In this document: in pieces, positions 7,591-15,452 of the stretch
How positions within the stretch are numbered: position 1 is the stretch's first letter
Layout: each line of letters begins with the position of its first letter
Assembly (NCBI GenBank): GCA_937965895.1
Contig: CALCKS010000016.1
Coordinates: 1 to 22,589, forward strand
Direction of reading: 5' to 3'
Source of the DNA: an uncultured Campylobacter sp.
GTDB lineage: Bacteria > Campylobacterota > Campylobacteria > Campylobacterales > Campylobacteraceae
DNA length: 22,589 nt
The notes under the pieces: model-generated
Database searches by the model: none
Told to the model about the DNA's origin: nothing
Seen by the model: the letters and a program-made list of their open reading frames with translations, nothing else
Made by a program: the position numbers and the translations under genes

Positions 7591-9311
7591 TGCGGTTTTT
7601 GATAGAGTTTATCGGCGGTGAGCAAAATTCTAAAATTTCCTCGCTCATAAAATGCAGCCAAAACGAGGCGAAAATTTTACGCCACCTGAGCAAAAACTAC
7701 GTCGAGGGCACTCCGCAAAGTAGCGCCTACGACGTGCTTTGTGCGGTTTTTGGTAGCGAGCAGTATAAATTTTTAGCAGGCCTTGCGGATGTAAAAAACC
7801 TGCTAGAAAGCGGCTGGATCGTGCAAGGCTTTTCTATATTTAAAAACCAGGGCGCAGAGGGCTCGGGCTCAAATTTACTCGGCCTGCTTCACAGCGAGAT
7901 CTCGCTCTCGCCGCTTTTTCTTAAAATTTTAGAAGAGGGCGAGTTTGGGCTTACGCTGCCCGCAGTCGCGCCCTACGCCGATCATCTTGATTACCTAAAA
8001 GATCAGTTTTTGCGCGTGGAGCTTTACGGCAAGCTCTCGTTTTTTAGCAAAAACGTCTCAAGCGACGCCAAAAGCCGCCTCGAAAAAGACGTAAAAGAGC
8101 TAGAAGCTATCATCGAAAAACGGCTAAATTTAAGCAAAATTTCGATCTCCGTCGAGCAAATTTTCAAAGATAACTCGCTAAACGACAAAGAGCAGCTTAT
8201 TTTCCTCGCGCTTTTAAAGGAAGAGTACGTCGGCGAAACGGACGCCAACCGCGATCTAAACGCGCTTGTAGGGATTTTAAGTGCGGATGAATTCGAACGC
8301 ATCAAAAACCGCGCCCTACTGGACGAGGGCTCAAAGCTAATCGAAAACGGCCTCATCGACTACGACGAGTCGCTAAACGCTTACGGCGGCTTTAGCAGGA
8401 CGTTTTACATAACCGACGAAATTTTACAAAGCGTAATGCACCCCAAAACCGAGAGCAAAAGCAAAAAACTAGCGCTAGAAACTCTCGTAAAAGAGCAGGA
8501 AATCTTTGAGCTCATCGAGCCATCGACCGACATAAACGACGTCGTGCTGGATGTGAAGGTAAAGGAGCTGCTGGACGCAATCCTAAAGCAAGTAGATCGC
8601 CGCGTGCTGACGCGCCTATCTAGCTGGGGGATCAAGTCGCGCAAAAACGTGGACGCCAAAATCATCTTTTACGGGCCGCCGGGTACGGGCAAAACCATGA
8701 GCGCGCTAAGCCTCGCAAAGAGCCTAAAAAAGCAGGTTCTTAGCTTTGATTGCTCTAAAATTTTGAGTAAATACGTCGGCGAGAGCGAGCAAAACGTGCG
8801 TAAAATTTTCGACACGTACAAAGAAATCTGCGCAAAAAGCAAGAGCGAGCCCGTGCTACTGCTAAACGAAGCCGATCAGTTTCTAAGCACGCGCGTCGAG
8901 GGCGGTAGTGGGGCGGATAAAATGCACAATCAAATGCAAAATATATTTTTGGAGCAAATCGAGCGATTTGAGGGCGTGCTCATCGCCACGACGAACTTCT
9001 TGCAAAGCCTGGATATCGCGTTTTCTCGCAGGTTTGATTACAAGATCGAGTTTAAAAAGCCCGACCTCGCCGCTCGTCTTGCGATCTGGCGCAAAGTGCT
9101 GCCAGAAAATGCGAGCTTTGAGGAAAATTTCGACGTCAAACAGTTGGCTAAATTTGAGCTAAGCGGCGCACAAATCATGCTCGCGCTCAAAAATACCGCG
9201 CTAAAAGTCGCTGTGCGCGAGGACGGGATATTTACGATGAGCGACTTTGAAAGCGAGATCAAACGCGAGATGAGTTCAAATTTCGGCGAGGATAAGAAGG
9301 TCGGGTTTTAA
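7590..9311 (+). CDS. AAA+ family ATPase, function unknown
   Basis: The 573-residue protein has a long N-terminal region (about 1-330) that I do not recognise, largely helical, followed by a single AAA module. Visible are Walker A GPPGTGKT (362-369), a pore-loop-like KYVGESEQNVRK segment, a Walker B region VLLLNEAD in which N426 stands where Asp is usual and E427 is kept, a sensor-1 ATTN, and an arginine-finger-like SRRFD. NEAD in place of DEAD occurs in several bacterial AAA proteins and need not abolish activity. C. jejuni Cj0377, as I recall, is a AAA protein of almost the same length. Start is GTG at 7590, overlapping the preceding TAG by one base. It is the last gene of the plus-strand operon and converges with the AT-rich islet, with only 11 bases between stops. 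Confidence 0.88.
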   Translation: MRFLIEFIGGEQNSKISSLIKCSQNEAKILRHLSKNYVEGTPQSSAYDVLCAVFGSEQYKFLAGLADVKNLLESGWIVQGFSIFKNQGAEGSGSNLLGLLHSEISLSPLFLKILEEGEFGLTLPAVAPYADHLDYLKDQFLRVELYGKLSFFSKNVSSDAKSRLEKDVKELEAIIEKRLNLSKISISVEQIFKDNSLNDKEQLIFLALLKEEYVGETDANRDLNALVGILSADEFERIKNRALLDEGSKLIENGLIDYDESLNAYGGFSRTFYITDEILQSVMHPKTESKSKKLALETLVKEQEIFELIEPSTDINDVVLDVKVKELLDAILKQVDRRVLTRLSSWGIKSRKNVDAKIIFYGPPGTGKTMSALSLAKSLKKQVLSFDCSKILSKYVGESEQNVRKIFDTYKEICAKSKSEPVLLLNEADQFLSTRVEGGSGADKMHNQMQNIFLEQIERFEGVLIATTNFLQSLDIAFSRRFDYKIEFKKPDLAARLAIWRKVLPENASFEENFDVKQLAKFELSGAQIMLALKNTALKVAVREDGIFTMSDFESEIKREMSSNFGEDKKVGF

Positions 9312-9322
9312 TAATCTGACCA

Positions 9323-9844
9323 TCAGCTATAGCCCGTCAAAAAGGCATTAAATTTATCTTGATCAAAAGTATCAGTTTGAGAAAAATACAGTCTGCCGTA
9401 TCCAGATAAGTCAAACTGTTTACATTCGGGTTGCTTTGCATCCTTGCTTAAATTTATAGCAATATCTATATCGCCATTTTTGTCTTTATTATAAATTAGT
9501 ATAAATTTGAGCTTACTTTTTAAATCCGAAACTTTTTCATCTAGAATAGTCAACAATACCAAGACGCTACTAAAAATTTTATCGCATATATCTTTTTTTG
9601 TTTTACTATCTATATTTCCATTTTTAAATTCTAAAAAGATAAGATCCTCTTCCTGCAACATTAATCCATCAACTGATTTTGGCGGTTTAATATCATATTT
9701 TTTCCTAAAATTTTCTTTCACTTTATCAAAATTATATGCTTCAAGTTCAGACTCAGACATATACTCATTGTTACTTTCATCATAAGAGATATCTTTTACT
9801 GTTTCTTTTGTTTCTTTAAATTCATCAAAACCATCAAATCTCAT
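9323..9844 (-). CDS. small protein with candidate PD-(D/E)XK nuclease core
   Basis: I do not recognise this 173-residue protein as a named family. Its centre fits the restriction-endonuclease-like core: a helix (about 39-50), a strand with SVDG (D59), a strand with IFLEFKNG (E72, K74 as E-x-K), a long helix (about 80-103) and a strand KLKFILIYNK. D59 and E72/K74 would be the metal-binding and catalytic residues. The N-terminal 35 residues are acidic and probably disordered; no signal peptide or membrane helix is present. It overlaps the ATPase stop as ATGA (9841-9844), so the two proteins are likely made together and probably form a complex. The nuclease call is inference from pattern and spacing. 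Confidence 0.75.
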   Translation of the reverse strand: MRFDGFDEFKETKETVKDISYDESNNEYMSESELEAYNFDKVKENFRKKYDIKPPKSVDGLMLQEEDLIFLEFKNGNIDSKTKKDICDKIFSSVLVLLTILDEKVSDLKSKLKFILIYNKDKNGDIDIAINLSKDAKQPECKQFDLSGYGRLYFSQTDTFDQDKFNAFLTGYS

Positions 9845-11148
9845 GGGATCTCATCTTCTAATTTATGCAAATAGTCATATGGCTCGGCAAGTAGCCTATA
9901 GATTTCGTATGTTTTATCACTAACATCATCTATGGTAATTAACTTTTTATTGTCACCCATATTTTTTGTTAAATAATACTTACATTTATCAGAAATTTTA
10001 TGCACTTTAGAATAAACTTCTATAGCTTTTAAAAAATATGGACTATGCGTACTAAGTAAGATATGTAAGTTAAATTCTTTTTGTATAAGTATAATTAACT
10101 CTGCAAAAACGAGTTGTAATTTTGGATGAAGATGAATCTCCGGCTCATCCAATATAAGCACCCCTTTTTCTTGTATTGCCCCGTTTGCAAGTAATGTCTT
10201 GATTATTATAAAGGTTTTAAGTCCAGCAGAAATGTTTGCCATATTTAGCACGATACCATCACTGTTTCTATATACACTATTTCCTACATCATCAAATTCA
10301 AAATTTCCAGGTACTACACTACTTAGCATATTATAAACATTTTTCAAACGATCTTCAAAAACTATACTTTTAGAAATATTTTTATCGCCCCCATCGGACA
10401 ATAGGCGCTTCAAAGAATCTTTATGATTATTGCAATAGGAGTTATCAATATAAAATAAGTCTGGATAACTTAAACCGTCCATAATAAAGCTATCATCTAT
10501 ATAGACAGCATTAACATAAACATTTGCTTCTAGCTTTTTTATATAAGCATCATTTTCATCCAACGAAATCTCTATACACTTATTTTTCAAGAAAAGCTTT
10601 ATGCTACCACTGTTTTTTGCATAGATGTTATTTATCTCATTTGAGAATTCTAAAGCAAGCTGTTTGCCTACAATTTCATTACGTATTTTTTCGTATGGTA
10701 TTTCTAAAGTTTGCTCTATTCTTTTCAAATAATTATTAATTGTATTTTCAATTAATTCATCTTTAATATCTATATTATTTTTTGAAAATTCATCAATAAT
10801 AGTATTTTTTATATTACTGTAGGCAATATCACCTCTTTTTACAAATTCGGAAATCTTTTCATGTATAGAATTTGATAAATTTCTATATGATAAAATTCTT
10901 CTACGCTCTGGAGTGCCGTATTTAAAATCTACTACTTCATGAGACATTCTGTACAAAATTTCATCTAAACTTTCTAACCTATCAGCCTCTATTTTTTTAT
11001 CTATATCATAGAATGAACTGATAACTGAAAATAGGCTTTTAGCAACCGTGCTCTTGCCTGTATTATTTTCACCAGCTATTACGGCTATACCGTCTATATC
11101 TATGTCAGCTTTTGATATCTTTCCTATATTCTCCAAAGATAATTTCAT
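9841..11148 (-). CDS. ABC/SMC-type ATPase (AAA_15/AAA_21-like), defence-type partner of a candidate nuclease
   Basis: The 435-residue protein has the split ATPase head of the OLD/RecF/PtuA class. Walker A is GENNTGKST (26-34); after a mostly helical, probably coiled-coil or lid region of about 270 residues comes a degenerate signature NISAGLK (305-311, in place of LSGGQ), then Walker B VLILDEPEIHLHP (D334, E335) and the H-loop LLSTHSP (H368). There is no C-terminal Toprim domain of the OLD type, so any nuclease must act in trans; the overlapping downstream gene is the obvious candidate. This organisation resembles Septu (PtuA ATPase with an HNH partner), PARIS and AbiL/Rlo systems but with a different effector. 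Start ATG 11146-11148, ribosome binding site AAAGG, putative promoter at 11179. Coding is far more AT-rich than the neighbours. Confidence 0.88.
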   Translation of the reverse strand: MKLSLENIGKISKADIDIDGIAVIAGENNTGKSTVAKSLFSVISSFYDIDKKIEADRLESLDEILYRMSHEVVDFKYGTPERRRILSYRNLSNSIHEKISEFVKRGDIAYSNIKNTIIDEFSKNNIDIKDELIENTINNYLKRIEQTLEIPYEKIRNEIVGKQLALEFSNEINNIYAKNSGSIKLFLKNKCIEISLDENDAYIKKLEANVYVNAVYIDDSFIMDGLSYPDLFYIDNSYCNNHKDSLKRLLSDGGDKNISKSIVFEDRLKNVYNMLSSVVPGNFEFDDVGNSVYRNSDGIVLNMANISAGLKTFIIIKTLLANGAIQEKGVLILDEPEIHLHPKLQLVFAELIILIQKEFNLHILLSTHSPYFLKAIEVYSKVHKISDKCKYYLTKNMGDNKKLITIDDVSDKTYEIYRLLAEPYDYLHKLEDEIP

Positions 11149-11178
11149 AAAAAACCTTTATGCACTATTAATGACTTT

Positions 11179-11189
11179 ATTTTACCAAA
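11179..11189 (-). promoter_or_regulatory. possible promoter of the ATPase-nuclease islet
   Basis: The minus strand reads TTTGGTAAAAT, giving a TAAAAT -10 (11179-11184) about 30 bases before the ATPase start, immediately after the stop codon of the upstream dynamin-like gene. It would let the islet be expressed independently of the co-directional GTPase genes. Confidence 0.5.
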
Positions 11190-13028
11190 TTACCTTTTAT
11201 CAATCCTTATGCCCGCTTTTAAAATTTCATCCCTTAGTTTCTCGTGCCCTGCCGATAGAGCAGCGATCTTGGTTATTTTTTCGTCCTTTATCTGCGCAAA
11301 TTCGCTCTTTAATGCCGACAAAATTTTATTTAAAAACGACGCATTACCAAGCATCTCGTTTTCAAATTCGTACAAATTTAGCGACGTTAAAACACGGTCT
11401 TGCACCTCGTCAAAGCTTGGGATAAAGAGCGCAAAGCCGTTTTGCTCGTGCGCGCGCATCGAGCCTGCGATCTTTTCTTTTAGAAAATACACGGCGATCT
11501 TGACGGCATTTTCGTAGTTTGCGGCGACTTTGAGGTTTAACTTTTCAAAAAACAGCGCCGTTTTTTGCAACCCTTTAAATTTCGCCGTCTCATAGTCTCG
11601 CAAAAACGTCCTATACACCTGCCCCGCATATGTCCTAACATCGGCAAACAGGGTATCGGAGTGCGTTTCGTCCTCTTTTTGCGCGTTTTCAAATTCTGAT
11701 TTATAAATCATAAATTCGCGCTCCAGCCGAGCATAAATTTCATCTAGCGCCGCGCCGATCTCCTCTTGCAGCGCGCTTAAGCCCCGCTTATATGTTCTAA
11801 AAAATTTGGCGAATTTCACGTCGTTGTAGATAAGTTTTGAAAACACCTCTTCGCTGTCAAAATCAACCGCCTCGTACGTGCTAGCTTCAAAATACTCGCC
11901 CTTTAGCAGCGTTTTTCGCGGCGCGTATTTATACTTTTTCACGCCTTTTAGACTAGCTAGGATCTCGTCTGCAACGAGCTTTGCGACGTGTTTTAGCTCG
12001 TTAAAAGCTAGCTCGATTTTCGGTTTAAAATTTTCTTGCACGGCTTTTAAATTTGACTCCAGCTCGGCGTCAAATTTAGCGATTATCTCGCCGGCTTTTT
12101 CGTAAATTTTAGCGATTTTTTCGTGTTGTTCGGCATTTACGGCAACCAGTCTAGCGCACTTTTCGCGGACAAACTTTTCTTTTATCTCTTCGCCGCCAAA
12201 AAACTCGTGGATAGCGCTTATCACTTTGCTAAAATTTGACTCCGCCAAAAGTGCCTCGTCGCCGTTTGCCTGCGCCGTTACGGCTTGTTTTGCTGAAACC
12301 GCGATGATACGCTCGAAAAATCTCCCATATGTCGCCTGCGCGTGATTTTTTAGCCGCTCAAGCTCGTCCTTGCTTAGCTTATCTTTTTGATTTAGCAAGC
12401 AGATCGCCGTTTTGCCCCCATCTGCTAAAAATTCCTCGATCTGCGCAGCTTCGCTAGCGCGCGCGGCATTGTCGGCGAGGCTTAGCCAGATGACGCCCGC
12501 GACGTCTTTTAACACCTCGTGTGTGACGGCGGTGTCGGCCTTTGAGAGCGAGTTTAGCCCCGGCGTATCGACGAAATTTACCAGCTTTAAAATTTCAGAG
12601 GGCGCGTAAACGCAAAGCCTGCTCACGTCGTCGCCAAACACGCGCTGATCGACGAACCGCCCTATCTCCTCGACGCCAAGATACAACTCTCTGCCGTTTT
12701 CGTAAAGCACGCTAAGCCCTGGCGCGGCGCCGTATCTGATAAAGGTCGGCTTGGATGTCACGGGGGTTAGGCCCGAGGGCAAGATTTCGCTACCCAAAAG
12801 CGCGTTTAAAAACGTCGATTTACCGCTAGAAAACTGGCCAAGGGTAGCGACCGTAAGCGGGCCGGATAAAAACAGATCAAGCTTATTTAGCTCCTGCTTT
12901 AGCTCCATGCTTGGATGAAATTTGGGCTCGGTTAGCTCGTTTTGCAGCCGTCTAAATCGCCCGTGAAAATCGTCCGAAAATATCTTAAAATACCGCGTTT
13001 TATACGCGTTTATAAACTCCTCAAACAC
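11190..13028 (-). CDS. bacterial dynamin-like GTPase, second of pair (DLP2 type)
   Basis: Large membrane-remodelling GTPase of the bacterial dynamin family. The 612 residues begin with a short helical segment, then a GTPase domain with P-loop GQFSSGKST (64-72), switch threonines in SGLTPVTSKPT, DTPG (154-157) and NQKD in the LLNQKDKL motif, followed by a long helical stalk/neck region. A hydrophobic stretch around the AVKIAVYFL segment may belong to the membrane-facing paddle. C. jejuni has a pair (Cj0411/Cj0412, DLP1/DLP2) that assembles into a tethered heterotetramer; size and order fit DLP2. The start is GTG at 13026-13028, overlapping the upstream stop by eight bases (GTGTTTGA), consistent with coupled synthesis of partners. 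Confidence 0.9.
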   Translation of the reverse strand: MFEEFINAYKTRYFKIFSDDFHGRFRRLQNELTEPKFHPSMELKQELNKLDLFLSGPLTVATLGQFSSGKSTFLNALLGSEILPSGLTPVTSKPTFIRYGAAPGLSVLYENGRELYLGVEEIGRFVDQRVFGDDVSRLCVYAPSEILKLVNFVDTPGLNSLSKADTAVTHEVLKDVAGVIWLSLADNAARASEAAQIEEFLADGGKTAICLLNQKDKLSKDELERLKNHAQATYGRFFERIIAVSAKQAVTAQANGDEALLAESNFSKVISAIHEFFGGEEIKEKFVREKCARLVAVNAEQHEKIAKIYEKAGEIIAKFDAELESNLKAVQENFKPKIELAFNELKHVAKLVADEILASLKGVKKYKYAPRKTLLKGEYFEASTYEAVDFDSEEVFSKLIYNDVKFAKFFRTYKRGLSALQEEIGAALDEIYARLEREFMIYKSEFENAQKEDETHSDTLFADVRTYAGQVYRTFLRDYETAKFKGLQKTALFFEKLNLKVAANYENAVKIAVYFLKEKIAGSMRAHEQNGFALFIPSFDEVQDRVLTSLNLYEFENEMLGNASFLNKILSALKSEFAQIKDEKITKIAALSAGHEKLRDEILKAGIRIDKR

Positions 13029-15285
13029 TTTGCAGCTCCAAATTTATAGCATTTATCGCCTCGCTTTGCGAGTTTAGTCGCTCTAGCTCGCGCGAGTCTC
13101 GCCCGCTAGTTTTCGCTAGCTCGGCAAGCTCGATTTTTAGCGCCTCTTCGCTGATTGCGAGCGCCTTTTCTTTATCTTTTAGCGCGGCTTTGATACGCTT
13201 TTTAAACTCGCTTTTTTCAAATTCGCTAAGCTCGAAAACGAAATTTTTGATCCTCTGGGTACCCAAAAACTCCTCCGCGGCTAGTTTGGCGGCCTCGGAT
13301 ACGCCTTGCGCGCCCGAGTTTGCCGCACTAGTCACCGCGTCCGCGACCTGGGCGCACTCTAAATTTATCTCTTTTGAGTTCAGATAGTCGTTTATGCTAA
13401 AGACCTCGGCAGCTGCCGTTTTACCCTCAAATTCGCCGAATTTCAGCACGATATTTTGCGCGCACGCGGTGATTTGCCGCACGATTTCGTTGCGATTTTG
13501 ACGCATTAGGACGATGACGCCGTCTTTGATCGTAGTTTGCGCGATACGAGCCAGACGCTGCGGGTCGATCTTTTGTTTTTTAGAGGTCGCATAGTTCGCG
13601 TCGTCCGCGACGCGCTGCTTTAGCGTTTGCGCTAGGGATTTTAGCCCAAGCTCGTAGCTAGCCGCGGTCTTAGCCGTATCTAGGCGCTCCAGCTCCTCTT
13701 TTACCGCGCCCCTCACGTCCTCTAGACGGCTAGCCAGCGCGGCTTTTTGCTCGTTTAGTTCAGAAAGTCTTTGCGACAAGCTCAAATTTGAACCCGTTAG
13801 CTTTAAAATCTCGCTTTGCGTATCCGCCGCAAACTGCTCGCAGACGCAACCGAGTTCCTTTTTATACGCCTCTATGCCAAGGCGAGATTTTTGGCTATTA
13901 GGTCCAAAAAGCGTCTCGTAAAGATACTCCTTAAACTCCTCGACGCCGCTGTTTTGCCCGCCCTCAAAGTAGTTTTTGGCGCTCACGGCGAAAAACTCCG
14001 CCCCGATGCCAAGGTCGCGCGTGCGCTCCTCGACGCTCTTTTTGGCATAGGCGGCGACCTCGTTTAGCTCGCCTTCTTTCAGCACGTCGGCGTGAGTTAG
14101 CAACACGGCGAGCTTTACGGCGTGCGAGTTTTGCAAGCTTGAAACGATAAAGTCCAGATCCTTTTGCGTGGCACTTTGCGAGACGTTCATCAGGTGCACC
14201 ATGAGGTCGCACTCCCGCATAAATCGCCGCACCAGCTCCTCGCGCGCAGCCACCGCGTCGTCGATGCCGGGCGTGTCGATAATGCGCACGTTATCCTTTA
14301 AAAGCTCCAAATTTTCGTAGAGCTCGACGCTTTTTACGAATTTAGCGTATTTGGAGTCCGCCGAGGTGTAGAGCTTAATCTCGTCCGTTTTTACCGTTTT
14401 GCTAGCGGGCTGGTTGGAGCAAATTTGACTCGCGTTAGGGCTTTTAAATGTGGCTTTTGATTCGTCGCCCTCCGCGCCAAATTTGACCTTTAAATTTTGC
14501 GCCGTTTTGCTCTCAAATTTAACGCCAGCGCCGCCGTAAATTTGGGCTATTTCGTCGTCTTGATCTTGCGCTATTCCAAGCTCTTTTAGCTCTGCTTCGC
14601 TCCAAAAATTTACCTTCGCAAAAGGCTCGGGCGAGTATTTTAGCACGGTCAAATTTACGGTTTCGGGCACGTTTGAGGCGCCCAGGATTTTCTTGCCCAG
14701 TAGCGCGTTTAGCAGGGTTGATTTGCCCGCGTTTATGACGCCAGTAACCGCGACGTTAAACTCGAGCTCATGCGCCTTTTGCCTCGCTTTTGTCGCCGCG
14801 TTTGCGACGTGCGCGCCTGGGTTTAGCGATAAAATTTGCTCGCAGATATCGTTTAGCGCGTCTATTTTTTGGTGAAAGACGTCTGATTTTTTAAAATTTG
14901 CGACTTCTTGTTCGTTCCCTGCAGGCAAATCTGCACTAAGAGAGCGCAAAAACGCCGCAAGCCGCTTAAAATGCGCAGCGGAGATTATATTTTCGGTTTG
15001 CAGGATTTCTAAGGCGGCCAGGAGTTTTGATTTTGAGATTTTTGCGGATTTTAGAGCGTTTATCGCGCCTAGCTGAGCGCACTGCAGGCTGTATATATCG
15101 GCCTTTAGCCCAAGCGCGTAAAGGATATCTCTAAACTCCTTTAGCGCCATAAATCTATCGAAATTCTCCGCATCCGCCGCGAGTAAAACGGCGAGGCTTC
15201 GCTCGTCTGCGGGAATTTGCGTCTTGGGGTCTAAAAATAGCTTAAGAGTGCCCCAAATTTCGCTTAAAAATTTATCCGTATCCAC
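13021..15285 (-). CDS. bacterial dynamin-like GTPase, first of pair (DLP1 type)
   Basis: Dynamin-family GTPase of 754 residues, about the size of C. jejuni DLP1 (Cj0411). An N-terminal helical region of about 170 residues precedes the GTPase domain and would correspond to the assembly/tethering part that binds the partner. The P-loop is GVINAGKST (182-190), followed by the PETVNLT switch, DTPG (337-340) and THAD in LLTHADVL. Between switch I and DTPG there is a long, acidic and variable insertion (about 222-310). The remainder is helical with strong coiled-coil character (about 480-540 and the last 60 residues). Start is GTG at 15283-15285 with AAAGG upstream. The stop overlaps the start of the second GTPase. 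Expected role is membrane tethering or fusion and stress response. Confidence 0.9.
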   Translation of the reverse strand: MDTDKFLSEIWGTLKLFLDPKTQIPADERSLAVLLAADAENFDRFMALKEFRDILYALGLKADIYSLQCAQLGAINALKSAKISKSKLLAALEILQTENIISAAHFKRLAAFLRSLSADLPAGNEQEVANFKKSDVFHQKIDALNDICEQILSLNPGAHVANAATKARQKAHELEFNVAVTGVINAGKSTLLNALLGKKILGASNVPETVNLTVLKYSPEPFAKVNFWSEAELKELGIAQDQDDEIAQIYGGAGVKFESKTAQNLKVKFGAEGDESKATFKSPNASQICSNQPASKTVKTDEIKLYTSADSKYAKFVKSVELYENLELLKDNVRIIDTPGIDDAVAAREELVRRFMRECDLMVHLMNVSQSATQKDLDFIVSSLQNSHAVKLAVLLTHADVLKEGELNEVAAYAKKSVEERTRDLGIGAEFFAVSAKNYFEGGQNSGVEEFKEYLYETLFGPNSQKSRLGIEAYKKELGCVCEQFAADTQSEILKLTGSNLSLSQRLSELNEQKAALASRLEDVRGAVKEELERLDTAKTAASYELGLKSLAQTLKQRVADDANYATSKKQKIDPQRLARIAQTTIKDGVIVLMRQNRNEIVRQITACAQNIVLKFGEFEGKTAAAEVFSINDYLNSKEINLECAQVADAVTSAANSGAQGVSEAAKLAAEEFLGTQRIKNFVFELSEFEKSEFKKRIKAALKDKEKALAISEEALKIELAELAKTSGRDSRELERLNSQSEAINAINLELQSV

Positions 15286-15415
15286 CGCTTCGCCTTTGGT
15301 AAAATTTGCGCCCGCAAGGTCGCTTTCGGGGCGAAATTTAGCATAAATTAAATTTAAACAAGCTTGGGTGGCGGGTTATTTTCACGATAAATTTAAAGCG
15401 GTTCGCAGGAGAGAT
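15286..15415 (-). other. upstream region of the dynamin-like operon
   Basis: This AT-rich stretch must hold the promoter of the GTPase pair. A GCTAAATT on the minus strand around 15335-15342 is the best -10-like string but is not strong. No open frame of its own is supported. Confidence 0.3.
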
Positions 15416-15444
15416 AAATTTGACGGCAAAATCGCGTCAAATTT
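15416..15444 (-). terminator. inverted repeat downstream of the radical SAM gene, possible terminator
   Basis: A perfect 10-bp inverted repeat, AAATTTGACG (15416-15425) and CGTCAAATTT (15435-15444), with a 9-base loop, lies nine bases after the radical SAM stop codon. The stem itself ends in TTT on the minus strand but is not followed by a T run, so it may be weak. Confidence 0.4.
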
Positions 15445-15452
15445 ACCCGAAA

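Larger units (their letters stand above)
9312..11189 (-). other. AT-rich two-gene islet, probable horizontally acquired defence-like module
   Basis: Base composition changes abruptly on both sides: for example 9601-9660 has 15 G+C of 60 whereas 8881-8940 has 31 of 60. The islet holds exactly two coupled genes, an ABC-type ATPase and a candidate nuclease. It starts directly after the stop of the AAA ATPase gene and ends directly after the stop of the dynamin-like gene. No integrase, transposase, tRNA or flanking direct repeat was found. Confidence 0.65.

Noticed and set aside
15295..15305. TTTGGTAAAAT on the plus strand, identical to the islet promoter core
   Set aside because: It points away from the dynamin-like genes and leads into the 3' end of the radical SAM gene with no plus-strand gene to express; probably chance in AT-rich DNA.
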